From positions 1,766,531 through 1,830,530 of the forward strand of contig VZDJ01000049.1 in the NCBI GenBank assembly GCA_008694505.1: a DNA stretch of 64,000 bases, in the 5' to 3' direction. The position numbers and the translations under genes were made by a program. The notes under the pieces were generated by a model. It did no database searches. It was not told the DNA's origin and was given only the letters and a program-made list of their open reading frames with translations. Positions 37,088 to 48,305 of the stretch are shown here, one piece after another. Each line of letters opens with the position of its first letter. Within the stretch, counting starts at the first letter, position 1. The stretch comes from Cyanoderma ruficeps. Taxonomy: Eukaryota; Chordata; Aves; Passeriformes; Timaliidae.

Positions 37088-37440
37088 TTTAGTTGGAGTG
37101 CAGTGCTACAGATATGACATTTAAAATTGAGCCTGGAGCTGGCTGGACAGTCTCTAATATAATAAAAATAGCTTTTTCTTTCCCACATTTTACTATCTGC
37201 CTTTGTTTATGCAAACATTCAGCAAACCCAGCTGGATCACAGGCATTGTCATCAAAGAAACATTCTAGGTCAGCCAGAAGTGGATGCCAATTGTCTAAAA
37301 ATAAATAGAGGCTTTGTCACTGGAGTATAATTTTAAGGCCCCTGTAATGAATAATGGAAGAGAAAATCTTTCCAAACAAGTGGGACACACTGATTTCCAG
37401 CAGAAAGATTTCACAGTTATTGTAAGCTCCAGATAACCTC
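37088..37440. promoter_or_regulatory. Candidate conserved enhancer with SOX/POU-like motif
   Basis: A repeat-free, low-CpG block containing CTTTGTTTATGCAAAC at 37201-37216. This joins a SOX-type CTTTGTT to a POU octamer-type ATGCAAA, with one more base between them than the classical composite. Further SOX-like ATTGT/CTTTGT words occur nearby (CATTGTCATC at 37243, CTTTGTCACTG at 37312). Regulatory function is inferred from motifs only. Confidence 0.3.
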
Positions 37441-38605
37441 ATTTCTAGTTTATTGAAATAAAAGTGACACACAGGGAGGCTCACGAAAAGGGTGGGGATG
37501 GTTTGGAAATCCTGGAGGAGCTGCAGAATTCCCTGGAAAATGAGCCCAGCAGCACCTATCGCACAGGCAGGGCTGAAACGCTGTGGGGAACCAATTTCCT
37601 CCGGGTCACCAAGTGGCAGGAGCGGGATCAGATTTCACACTTCCCACCTCTTATCCTTGATAAAATGCACAAATGATTTCCTCCGAGCTAAAAGAGGAGA
37701 CGAGATAAGCCCCCCCCTGGCTTTATCAGCGCAGCCTAATTGCTGAAGATCCTCAAGGAGCTGGAAGGAGCAGCTCCAGAAGCCCGAGATGTTGTAACAA
37801 CACGGCTCTGGAAATACATTCGTTTAAAGAAAACACTTAGCTGAATTCCTTCAGGAAAGTTTGTAAAAGCTGCTTCCTCAATGGATAAATAGCAGAGTTC
37901 TCCAGCTGACTTTTGGCCAAGTCTCATCAGCAAAGGCAGGATTTTGTCTCAAGTGCCTGACACGGAGGAGTAAAAGATTGTGCAGGGAAAATCGCTGCGA
38001 ACCTGTAAAGCAAAGGGAATTTTTGCTCCCTTTTATTTGGTCTTTATGAATTCCTACATAGGATATTTCCCGAGATTTTCTATGCAGTTTGAGGTGCCCT
38101 AAAAACGGGACGGTGGCAGGGAAGCCACTCCTAAGGTTTGTCTGCAGTGGGGTTTGCACTGGGCAACCTGAGAGGCCAAAAAAACTGGGAGTAAATGGGG
38201 GAGCCACAGGAAATTCCCGACCCAAAAAAATGCCTGAAGGGCCAAAATCCTATTTGTGCTTCCCTGGAACTCAGCTGGCACAGGACAACCTCCAGCTCTC
38301 TTTTCACTGCTGCAGAAAATCCACGGATGATCCCGTGGAGTTAAACACTGGTTCTGCACACTCAGAGAGAAAAAATCCCACTCAAAATTGGAATTCAGAT
38401 GAAAAATCTCCTGATTGTTAACAAGGTCACATCACCAAACTCCAAGCACCAGGGAACCCCAGAAATTTGGGACAGAGCAGTATTGAGGTCCTTTCCAGAG
38501 TCAGAAATGTTATCGTTTCAATTTTTCTATAAAATACCAGTTCTGGCCCCCAAATGCCTTCAAACTGCAGGAGCAATCCCACCTGGCAAAATGAATTCAA
38601 GGACA
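37441..38605. other. Intron stretch, nothing recognised
   Basis: No gene or named repeat in this interval. Confidence 0.5.
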
Positions 38606-38770
38606 AAAATCACAGAATCATGGAACTGCTAAGACTGGAAAAGACCAACCATCACCCAGCACCACTAACCCTGTCCCAAGTGCCACATCCACGTTTTTTC
38701 CACACTTCCAGGGATGAGGAATCCGCCACTGCCCAGGGTTGCCCACGGAAGTTGTTCTACAACCTCTTCT
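38606..38770 (-). mobile_element. CR1 3' fragment
   Basis: Begins with the octamer-type tail in reverse (ATCACAGAATCATGGAA), then CTGGAAAAGACCAACCATCA, AAGTGCCACATCCACG, CACTTCCAGGGATGAGG and GCCACTGCCCAGGGTTGCCC. Confidence 0.9.
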
Positions 38771-40647
38771 ATATGGGAATTTTCTTAAAAAATCCAAACT
38801 AAACCCTCACTCCCTGCCACAGGCTGCACATTTGTGTGGGTTCATGTTTTACATGTGCATTTTTGGGCTGACTCAGGTTTTAAACTGATAAAACATCACA
38901 CATTAAGGAGCTCCACAGTGCAGTACCAGCCTCAGTTTGGTTGGGGTTTTTTATGTGACCACTTCTGGTGGCTGTTCTCCCTCAGACCATCAGTGAGGGG
39001 ACTTTTTCTCAAGTTACACTTTGCAGTGGCAGCAGAAGCAATTTTTTGGCTTTGTGACCGACCCTCCATGGATTATATGGCATTAAGGAATGGATTCCAT
39101 CCCCAAGAACCATAAATCCAAGTCCTAAAACAACACAGTGTGTCAATATTTCTCTTACAAATGGGAGGCACTAAATCGATCTTCACCGAACTGCTGAAAA
39201 ACTCGCGGTTTTCACTTGTTCAGTGTTTTGAAATCATCAGGAGAGAACGTCCAAGGAATGACAGAGTAAGTGAGGAAGATGTGAGGGAATACAATCCAGC
39301 GCTTCATGCAAAACCAGGGAATTACCGAGTGCACTGCTCAGCTAGACACCCTCTTATGCTTTTAACATCTGATGTTGCTGTGAAATATATTAAAAAGGAT
39401 GTTCTATCTCTTCAGAAGGAAATCCAACCACTTCCTGACCCTCCATAAGCTGCAGAAATTGTTTAAAATCTAAAGCAAACTATCCCAGACACAAATAATT
39501 TTCTTTTCTAATTGGCTGGAACTTTACTGCTCCTTAAGAGGAAAAAAAAAAAAACCTCCTCCAAGTGCTCTAATTCCACTAACGTTACAACTCCGAAGTT
39601 TCAAAGCTTTCTCAAAGTGCTCACGGATAAAAATAGCCTGGAAAAAAAACCAAAACATTTCAACCCGGCAAAAAAAAAAAAAAAAAGAAAAGTTTTTTTT
39701 TCGCACGTTTTTCTCATCAGGTCGGATCCTGGTTTTTCTATTCAAGTTATTCCAAGAAAGGAACGATTCACACCCTGGCAGGGCTGAAATGCTGAGACAT
39801 TTGTGGTATCTCCCCATCCTCACCCTGCCCGCTCCAATGAGCAGCGGAACGAGCGGCCACAGGATTGACAGGAACGTGGAGCCAACGCTCCACCACAAAC
39901 CCGCCTTTGTTTACTCTCTTGTGAAATCTTCCAGCACTTCTGGGCCTAATGAATAAAATCTGCTCCACAGATAATGCCCGGGGCTGTGGGGAAGACGATT
40001 CCTGGCAAATACCGATGCAGGAACACGGCCCTGGAGATGCAGGAGATAAAGGCTGTCCCGGGCTCCTCGGAGAGAGCCAGCTCCCAGTGTTAATTGACAC
40101 AAAACAAGGGGAAATATTTATCAGCGGCTTGATCTCGTCAGCAGGGAGAAATGAAAGCTGGAGGCCTCCACAAGTGTCGTCTTCTCCTCCTGAGGAGAGG
40201 CAGGAGGCGCTCAGAAGTGACAGGATAGAACACAGGTGCTTGTGCACAGCTGGCAGAGCGGATCCTCCTGAATCCAAAGATCACCTCCAGGGGAAAACTG
40301 GAGGCCTCGTGTGGTGGTTTTGTGTTCCCTCAGCGCTGCAGTGAGGCTGGGCTGGGCTGTCCTTTCCAGCTGGCTCCGTGGTGAAGGAAGCCTTTCCCAG
40401 CACCTTGCCCAGGCTCCAGCCCAGCTGTTCCAAGCCCTGAACATCACGTCCTCCTCCCAAGGCACAGCTCGGCAACACTCGAGCAGATTTCGGCCCCAAC
40501 GTGGACACGGCGCGGAACGTTCGCCACGGGCTCTGCCCTTACCTTGTCTCTGGTTGGGAAGAAAAATGTTCTGTGCCACTGCTGGAGCCATGAGGGGTTA
40601 TTCTGGGGCTCTGGGGGGGGGATTTCTGCTCCCTAAAAATTCCTGAC
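38771..40647. other. Intron stretch, nothing firmly recognised
   Basis: Includes poly-A runs at 39541-39554 and 39669-39684 and a GC-richer part at 40000-40620. A 102-codon plus-strand frame at 39140-39448 is unlike any family I know. Confidence 0.5.
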
Positions 40648-41005
40648 AGGAGGGGACTGCTGGGGTGAAGGGAACAGGGACAGGAGGAGAGGGAACGGCC
40701 TCAGGCTGGGCCAGGGGAGGCTCAGCTTGGACAGCAGCAGGAATTTCCCCATGGAAAGGGTGGATTTAAACTGCCAGAGGGCAGGGTTAGATGGGATATT
40801 GGGGAAGGAATTCCTCCCTGTGAGGAACCTGGCACAGGGTGCCCAGAGCAGCTGTGGCTGCCCCTGGATCCCTGGAAGTGTCCAAGGCCAGGTTGGACGG
40901 GGCTTGGAGCAGCCTGGGACAGTGGAAGGTGTCCCTGCCCCATGGCTTGGAACAAGATGAATTTTAAAGTCCCTTCCAAGCAAACCATTCCACAAAACCC
41001 CTGGA
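40648..41005 (+). mobile_element. CR1 LINE 3' fragment (~360 bp)
   Basis: GGGAACAGGGACAGGAGGAG, GGCCAGGGGAGGCTCAGCTT, GGAAGGAATTCCTCCCTGTG, CCCAGAGCAGCTGTGGCTGC, GGCTTGGAGCAGCCTGGGAC and TTTAAAGTCCCTTCCAAGCA appear in CR1 order. Confidence 0.92.
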
Positions 41006-41498
41006 TTTCTACCTTCAATAAAATCTTTAGGCATTCCCAGGGCTGCTGAGCTCACACTGACACTGGAGAGCAGCAGAGCAGCTGCCTCGAGCCTCCTGCT
41101 GCAAGAGCTGGAATTATTTTCCACGAGATCCCAACTCTGTGGTAGCTCTGGCAGCTCTGGAGGCCACGCTGGGTCTGGAGCTGGCCAGGCTTTGCCTTTG
41201 TGGAGTTGGTTTTGATCAGGTTGTCCTGGACTAAATTTAACTCTGTCCCACTGAGCTCTTGGCCAAAGCTCCGGGAACAAACATCCAGCATCTCCCAGTT
41301 CCATGTTTCACTGGGAATCCTGGAGGAAACCAGCAATCTCCATCTTCCACTGGGATATCGCCCATCTGCTGCCCTTGGCAATACCAGTTCACGGCCAGTG
41401 CTCAGCTGCACTCTCCCAGTGGGGCATGGAAACTTTTGCCAGAGCTGCAGCAGAGCCAAACCTCCTTCTCACTGCACTGGTGCATAATTGTTTTATGC
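41006..41498. other. Intron stretch, nothing recognised
   Basis: No supported feature. Confidence 0.5.
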
Positions 41499-41583
41499 CA
41501 ACCCCAAATCCCAGTTCCTGATTTTATACCAACCCCAAATCCCAGTTCCTGATTCTATACCAACCCCACATCCCGGTTCCTGA
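41499..41583. repeat. 31-bp tandem repeat, about 2.7 copies
   Basis: Unit includes CCAACCCCAAATCCCAGTTC then CTGATTTTATA; the third copy has ACATCCCGG. Confidence 0.85.
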
Positions 41584-42679
41584 GCTCTGGCTCCTGATTA
41601 CACCGAGGTAAAACACAAAAAGGCAGAATTTTTAAACCCTTCTGGTCCTGTCTCAGTCCTGGGCCTTCCTATGTTTCATTGCTTTGAGGGGAGCCGGGTG
41701 AAGAATTTGTGGATTTATAATTATCCCACAAGTTATCTTTATCCCTCGCATTCCTTGGCTGCTGATCCAGACATAGGAATCTCTTCTGCATCTCTCCCCT
41801 GTCTAGGACAGCCCAGGAGTGGCAGCTACACCTCCAGGGTGACCTTTCTGCACCCTCTGTTGAGCTTCTCCAGAGGGGATCCAGATCCAGCCCGTGGATT
41901 TGCTGCCTTCCACGGAAATTTCTTTCTTGTCCCTTTCTTAAACTTTAAACTCAGGTTATTTCCGAAGAGATTTCACACCTCTTTTGAATACGTGGAAAAA
42001 AAATCAGCGCTCCTTCCTTCCTCCTCCCTGCTCTCATTCTTTCCTCTGCCCCAGGCTCACCCTGCTCCAGAATCCCCCTTTCCTTCTCCTTCCCTGTGTC
42101 CCAACCTGGACATCTTCGCTTGAAGCCCCCCCAGCACCTCCTGCCTTGTCCGTGGGGCCCTTCCCAGAGCACTGACCATCATTCCAGGGGATTATTTATC
42201 ACTCCTCCCATCTGAGAGCACTTCCAAAATAGTGACAGCGCTGCTCAGGCTCAACTGAGATTTTTCTAACCCGACACTACAGATCCCAACAAACATGAAC
42301 CCAGTCCAGAAATCCTTCTGGCAGCCCAAACTGTCCCCCCGGGCTGTCCCTTGGCCATGGCTGCTCTGTGTGAGCAAAACCAGGCTGCAAAACTCAACGG
42401 GGCTTCAGCTGAGCTCCAGTGAGAATCTGACAGAACTGTCTGGTTTAAAGAGATTAAAACACAAATAAAAATATAATTGTGCCTCTCCGGGGATGCTGTT
42501 GTGACCCTCCCGTCCTCCTGAGGAGGAAGAGCTGCTGGATTAAACAAAATGAAATATTTCACAGATCTATTCCTGCTCAGCTCCAGCTCTCTGATCCATG
42601 TGCTTTGTGGCTCCAGGTCTTTTTTTTCCTGGAGTATTTGGAATTTCTCTTCAAACCCAGCAGCCTTCCAGCACCTAAA
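41584..42679. other. Intron stretch, nothing recognised
   Basis: Pyrimidine-rich in 41990-42130; otherwise featureless. Confidence 0.5.
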
Positions 42680-42935
42680 GGGCTCCGAGAGAGCTAGAGA
42701 GGGACTTGGACAAGGGCATGGAATGACAGGATGAGGGAAAATGGGTTTAAACTGAAAGAATGCAGGGATAGGTGGGATATTGGGAAGAAATTCCTCCCTG
42801 TGCAGGTGGGGAGAGGTTGGGATGGAATTCCCAGAGCAGCTGTGGCTGCCCCTGGATCCCTGGCAGTGTCCCAGGCCAGGTTGGAGAGGGCTTGGAGCAG
42901 CCTGGGACAGTGGAAGGTGTCTATTGATGGAAAAA
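42680..42935 (+). mobile_element. CR1 LINE 3' fragment
   Basis: GAGGGACTTGGACAAGGGCA, GAAAATGGGTTTAAACTGAA, GGGAAGAAATTCCTCCCTGT, CCCAGAGCAGCTGTGGCTGC and GCAGCCTGGGACAGTGGAAG are CR1 3' sequences in order. The extreme 3' tail is missing or diverged. Confidence 0.92.
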
Positions 42936-44060
42936 TCCCAGTGTTTTAAAGAGCATTTTGCTCCTGAGGCTCCTCCACGAGCTCATCTCTCACCACAGAT
43001 ACAATAAAAAACCCTTCAGAACTGAAAAATCGGCTCTGGAATTTTGCTCAATCTCAGGGTTTTCTGTGATTTCAACCACTTTTAGCACCTCCTGCCTTAA
43101 GAGGGTGAAAATGCATCTCCTGGTATTTCAGATGCCCTGGAACGCAGCACTGCTCCCCTTTCTTTGACCCAATTTCCCAGTTCCCTTTTTCTTGCAGAGT
43201 CAGAGGAAAATGAAGTGGCTCAAGTGTGTCCAAAGCTGCAATTCCTGCCCAGCCCTGTTCCCTGGAGCTGGGCTCAGTCCATTCTTGTTTCAACCTTCTC
43301 CTGTACCAAATTCTCACCCCAACACACATTTTACATCCTCTGCTCTCCCACTGAGGAGATCCCTCCATCTTCCTTCTATGCCTTGGACCACACGGAATTC
43401 AGCCATCCATCAGATCCCCCCCAAAAATCACATGGGCACCTTTGGGTTGGGCTTTTTTTTTAAATTTGTATTTCTTGTTCCAAGTTGGCTTCACAAGAGA
43501 AACCCAAAACAACCTTCGCTCTGTGTATTTTGTCCCAGAAATACAGTTTTTAAAAGCGTTGCCCCCAAATATTGCACCTTGCTGGCACAACGCAGATTTT
43601 TTTCCCTGCAATAAAAATTCTGGAGCTCTCACATTGCTCCCAAGTGAAGCTGTGGGAGAAGGATTGATGATACAACACGACAGGGCAGATTTATGACGAA
43701 AAATCTGATATTGATGAGGAAAAATGACCTCAGATAATTCAGTGGAAACGCCACCAGCAGGGGAATATCAAACCAGCACGTGGAAAATGAGAAGGAAAAA
43801 AAATCCCAGTGGCATCCTGGTGTTCCACTGATCTCTTTCCAACGTGGTGATTTTTTCCATGAGGTCATCGTGTGAGATCACATCTGGGCTGCTGGGCCAG
43901 AACCTTTCTGGGATCAAAGGTTTTCCCTGGAATCACCACAGAGAGGAGTTGCCCAAATCCTCGTGAATCTACAAAAAGCTTTGAGGTCTTTGGAAGCTGT
44001 TCCCTAAAAGTGGCACGAACAGATCCCAAAGCCAGCACGGCCGGGATTTTGCAGCTGAAA
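42936..44060. other. Intron stretch, nothing recognised
   Basis: No supported feature. Confidence 0.5.
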
Positions 44061-44169
44061 GCAGCAGGAATTGCAGCAGGAATTGAAGCAGGAATTGCNN
44101 NNNNNNNNNNNNNNNNNNNNNNNNNNNNNNNNNNNNNNNNNNNNNNNNNNNNNNNNNNNNNNNNNNNNN
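44061..44169. other. Tandem 12-bp repeat running into a 71-N assembly gap
   Basis: Three copies of a unit like GCAGGAATTGCA immediately precede 71 N's (44099-44169). The sequence after the gap does not continue the repeat. The gap probably hides a longer array; its real size is unknown. Confidence 0.8.
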
Positions 44170-45584
44170 AAAAGATGCCAAAGACCCTCCTGAGGGAGAA
44201 ACCCGGCCCTGATTAAACATATGGATGAATATTGTAAATAAAATGTAGGAGTGGAGAAAGTCGGAGATTTGACCTAAACAGAGCAGCTCAGACAGGTCAA
44301 AGAACAAGGGAAAAAATGAAGGGTTTATTAAAGTTCATTCTCAAGGTAGTTCTAGATAATCCTAAGAGCATAAAATCAATTTTAACCTGTTTCTTTCCAC
44401 TCCAGCATCAAAATAATTCTAAACCAAGTTGGAAATTTGGATACAAGACAAGATATTCGCACAGAATGAAAGACTGGAGTCCCAAAAAATCTGGCAAAAC
44501 CAAAAAACTGCCTTCTGTCAACACAACAAACTCTGTCAGCTCTCAAACCCAAAGGCTCCTGCTGCCTGTCAGCACTGAGTCCAACCCCAAAAATAACCCC
44601 TGGGTTTTTTATTTGGAATTCACCCCCCCAAATTCCCGTATATCCATAAATATCTCTTTTAATTTTTACATATTTCCAGTATTTCCTAATGGAGGGAGCA
44701 TCATTTTTATTGATCAGTGCCAAGGGCTGGGCTGAACTCTGCTATTGATGCTTTGAGAGCTCAGAAAACGTGGTTTGTATTCCAAAAGATCCCCGCCAGA
44801 ATCACCTCCCTTGCTGAGGAATGTGAATTCCTTGGGATGCTCCAGGATCTGTGTCAAATTCGAGCTCATTTCATTAATTGTCAATTGTGCTCAGTGAGAC
44901 AAAATGTTTCTGTTTAATTGGAGCAGCACACACGGTCCTGACACCAGATATTCCCTCAAATTCTCCTTTTCCTTCCACGCAGCACCTGTTTGTTGGTCAG
45001 AAAAAACAATGGGAATTGCTGCTCCCGATTTTTTCTCCTTTCAAAAGATCAACTCTCCCACCAATTCTCCTCTTTGTTACCCCCAAACCATTGCACCGCC
45101 CGGAACTGCAGAGATGAGGGGGAAAAGTTGAATTTTAAAGCCATTTTCTCCAGGAATAGGTGACAAAATGCCAGAAGTGTTGCTGCTCTCCTGGGATTTT
45201 CATTCCAGCTCCAGAGAGCTGAGAAGGGCACACACCTGAGCCCACCTGCAGCCCATCTCCTGGGAGGAAAATGGAACACAGACTGCTGGACACCAGCCTG
45301 GAATGGCTCATTCCTGCCAGGACACTCAGATAAAGGCAGATCAGCCATAAAAGTTAATGGAGCACGAATTCAAACACATCCATGTCTCAGCAGCTGCTCC
45401 CTGATCTCTCCTCCTTTTTTAGGATGGTTCTGAAGCCAAATGGATTTTTAATTCTTTTTTTTAACGCCGAAAATAATTTTTATTTTCATTTTTTTCCCCG
45501 CACAAAATATTTAACTCTGATCTATTCGGGGTTGGATATTGAAAGATAATTTTTGTTGGTTTTCATACTGCTTATGAGGAGTAA
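44170..45584. other. Intron stretch, nothing recognised
   Basis: No supported feature. Confidence 0.5.
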
Positions 45585-45718
45585 AATCCTTCCCAGGGGA
45601 GTTGTGGATGTCCCATGCTTGGAAGTGTCCATGGCCAGATTGGAAAAATCTGGGATAATGGAAAGTGCATGGGTGGAACTTGATCTTTAAACCCCAAACC
45701 ATTCTGTGATTCCATGAT
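45585..45718 (+). mobile_element. CR1 3' fragment (~130 bp)
   Basis: TGTCCCATGCTTGGAAGTGT, CCATGGCCAGATTGGA, GGGATAATGGAAAGTG and the tail CCATTCTGTGATTCCATGA. Confidence 0.85.
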
Positions 45719-46944
45719 ATTGCAGGTTTTTTTCTCCCTGAAAACAAATAACTTTCCAAATTAGGAGGGAAAAAAAAGGAGATCTGGGAATTTTTGTAGC
45801 TTTTGCTTTTTGCAGATTTTAGTTCAAACATTTTACACCAATTTCTGCTTTAATCATAATTACAGGCAAAATGCAAACAGATGACAAACCCGTTTATCAT
45901 TTTAATAAAATGTTTGCCTTGACACGGAAAGCACAATCCCTCACCAAATCAACATTTGGGATTCATCTGGCATTTGAATGAATTCAAAAAAAATTCACAA
46001 GGAATGGCACTTGTTGTACTGACATCAAGGTCTGGCTAATAAAGCCCAACCCAATGGCTCAAGAATGAGACTTTTAAAATCCTTTTCTTCATCATTAGTG
46101 CTTGGAAATGTTTGGATTAAGGGCTGATGGATGCCACGGATGCAGAATCATTGGGAAAATCAACTTCTGATTTGTGTTCTCCCATCTAAGCAAAACAGGT
46201 TTAAAGAGATCTCATTCACTTCCGGGGAATATTTTAAATATCATCCATTTTCTTAATGAATTGACTTCTCTTTTTTACACTTATGCACTAATCCACAGTT
46301 AAAAGGATTTGAGTTTTTTCAGTATAGGAAATTCTGAACAGATAAAACCACAGATTTCCCTGGAAATGTCAATAGTTTAAGGCGTGAAAACAAGGAATGT
46401 CAAAATCTCAGCATTGACAGAGTCTGGGAAGTTGGATCCCACTGTTGTAATTTGTTAATTTGTATTTAGCTGAGTTATAAGGATGAAAGGAAAACGCTTC
46501 CTATTGGTTATTTTAGGCAGGGGAAAAAAACCAACCTAACAATAAATACTTACAAAACAATCTGGCTCAGCCTGATTAATGGAACAGGAAATAAGATTAA
46601 AACTGTTAAAAACATGGAATGCTCACTCTGGCTCTGGAGGGGTGTCATTCCTTTTTCATTATCCAACTGTCATCAGTGAGACCAAACTCTGCTCTTTTAA
46701 AGATCAGGGAACGGAGGCTGAAAGAAATCAACTCTGACAGCAGACTCCAAATGGATTCCACTGGCTTCCCATTAAAAATGAACAAGGCATTATTCAACAC
46801 ATGGAAAACGAAAGGATTTTATTTAATCAATAAAATAACCCCACCAAGACTTCAAAGAAAAAAAACCTCTAAATCGAATCTTCACAATGGAGCATCTCTA
46901 ATGAAGACTTTTATAACTGAAGGACCTCGGAAATGTTCTGTAAA
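45719..46944. other. Intron stretch, nothing recognised
   Basis: AT-rich, repeat-poor. An open frame of 124 codons at 46619-46993 on the plus strand has no recognisable domain. Confidence 0.5.
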
Positions 46945-47270
46945 ATGGTATTTTCAAAAGGAACAGGAGAAAGTGACTCCTGGACAGTTTTAGCTGCTCA
47001 TTTTTAGGTCAAACATTCAGAATCCTGGATCTCCAGCATCCAGAATCCTGGATTTCCTCAGCTGCTGCCTCTCTACTCCAAATAATGATATTTTCAAAAA
47101 GAACAGGAGAAGGTCACTCCATGACAGTTTTACCTGCTCATTTTTAGGTCAGTCATTCAGAATCCTGCATTTCCAGCCCTCAGAATCCTGCATTTCCAGC
47201 CCTCAGAATCCTGCATTTCCAGCATCCAGAACCCCAGATTTCCTCTACTGCTTCTTCTCTACTCCAAATA
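46945..47270. repeat. Tandem duplication of ~140 bp with nested 23-bp expansion
   Basis: Both copies carry ATTTTCAAAA(G/A)GAACAGGAG, GCTCATTTTTAGGTCA and TCTCTACTCCAAATAATG. The second copy is longer because CAGAATCCTGCATTTCCAGC is itself repeated three to four times inside it. Confidence 0.9.
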
Positions 47271-47389
47271 ATGTAAAAGGACCCAAATTATTCGAATTTG
47301 GAAAATCTCCATGGAAGGAGGAGAGAAGTTCCCTGAGTTTGGGGCTTTTCTAAACTGCCACAAAGTGTGAGACCTCATGACTGGTCAGC

Positions 47390-47602
47390 CATTTTGTGTC
47401 CATTTCGTGTCCATTTTGTGACCATTTTGTGTCCATTTTGTGTCCATTTTGTGACCATTTTGTGTCCATTTCGTGTCCATTTTGTGACCATTTTGTGTCC
47501 ATTTCGTGTCCATTTTGTGACCATTTTGTGCCCATTTTGTGCCCATTTTTGTGTCCATTTTGTGCCCATTTTGTGCCCATTTTTGTGTCCATTTTGGGCC
47601 CA
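47390..47602. repeat. 11-bp minisatellite, about 19 copies
   Basis: Unit CATTTTGTGTC with variants ending GAC or GCC and with CATTTCG. The variants alternate (TGTCC/TGACC/CGTCC), making a 33-bp higher-order pattern in the first half. The stop-free 11-mer yields open frames on both strands that are not genes. Confidence 0.95.
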
Positions 47603-48004
47603 CCTTGTGTGTAGCCCTGTCCAGGCTCTTGTCCTGCCCGAGGTGGATCCTAAAGGCCTTTTAATAAATATTTATTTTATTCTCTCAGCTCTGTCCAGTC
47701 TCTGTCCCAGCTCAGCCTCCCCAAGGCATCACCATGGCTGGAAGGATGATATTCACCCCTCAGGGGCTGTGGCTCAGCTTCTCCTCTCTCCCCAAACATC
47801 TCCCTATCCCCACTTCCAGCCCCACAAACTTCCTGACCTCCAAAACCAAAAATCTCCCAACGCAGCTCCCAGCACTGGCAATTCCTTATCATTTTTTAGG
47901 ACTTTTTCCTAAAATCTCAGCGTTTTTTCCCTCCCAGCTCTAACACCCGCTGGCATTTGGCTGAATTTGGTGCATCACAAACCCCACACAAACTAAATGC
48001 AGGA
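47603..48004. other. Intron stretch, nothing recognised
   Basis: No supported feature. Confidence 0.5.
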
Positions 48005-48305
48005 TGGGCTGGATTCCAGAGAATCCCAGGATGGATTGGGTGGGAAGGGACCTTAAAATTCACATTTTGCCATGAGCAAGGACACCTTCCACTATGCCAG
48101 GCTGCTCCAAGCCCTGTCCAGCCTGGCCTTGGACACTTCCAGGGATTCAGGGGCAGCCACAGCTTCTCTGGGAATCCATCCCAGGGTCTCCTCATCCTCC
48201 CAGGGAAGGATTTCTCCCAAAAAAATCCCATCTAAGATGTTCCTCTTTTAATTTGAAGCGATTCCCTGTGCCCTGTCACTCCTGAGGGATGAATCCCTCA
48301 CGGGC
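48005..48305 (-). mobile_element. CR1 LINE 3' fragment (~300 bp)
   Basis: Plus strand reads GGTGGGAAGGGACCTTAAAA, GGACACCTTCCACTATGCCA, GGCTGCTCCAAGCCCTGTCC, GGCCTTGGACACTTCCAGGG, GGGCAGCCACAGCTTCTCTG and GGAAGGATTTCTCCC, the reverse complement of CR1. Confidence 0.92.

Noticed and set aside
39140..39448. 102-codon plus-strand frame with a fairly protein-like composition
   Set aside because: No recognisable family and no splice or promoter context; too short to support.
46619..46993. 124-codon plus-strand frame
   Set aside because: No domain, and it runs into a tandem duplication; likely chance in AT-rich DNA.
47350..47912. Frames of 64-181 codons with NGHKMDTKW or CPFCVHF periodicity
   Set aside because: They are translations of the 11-bp minisatellite.
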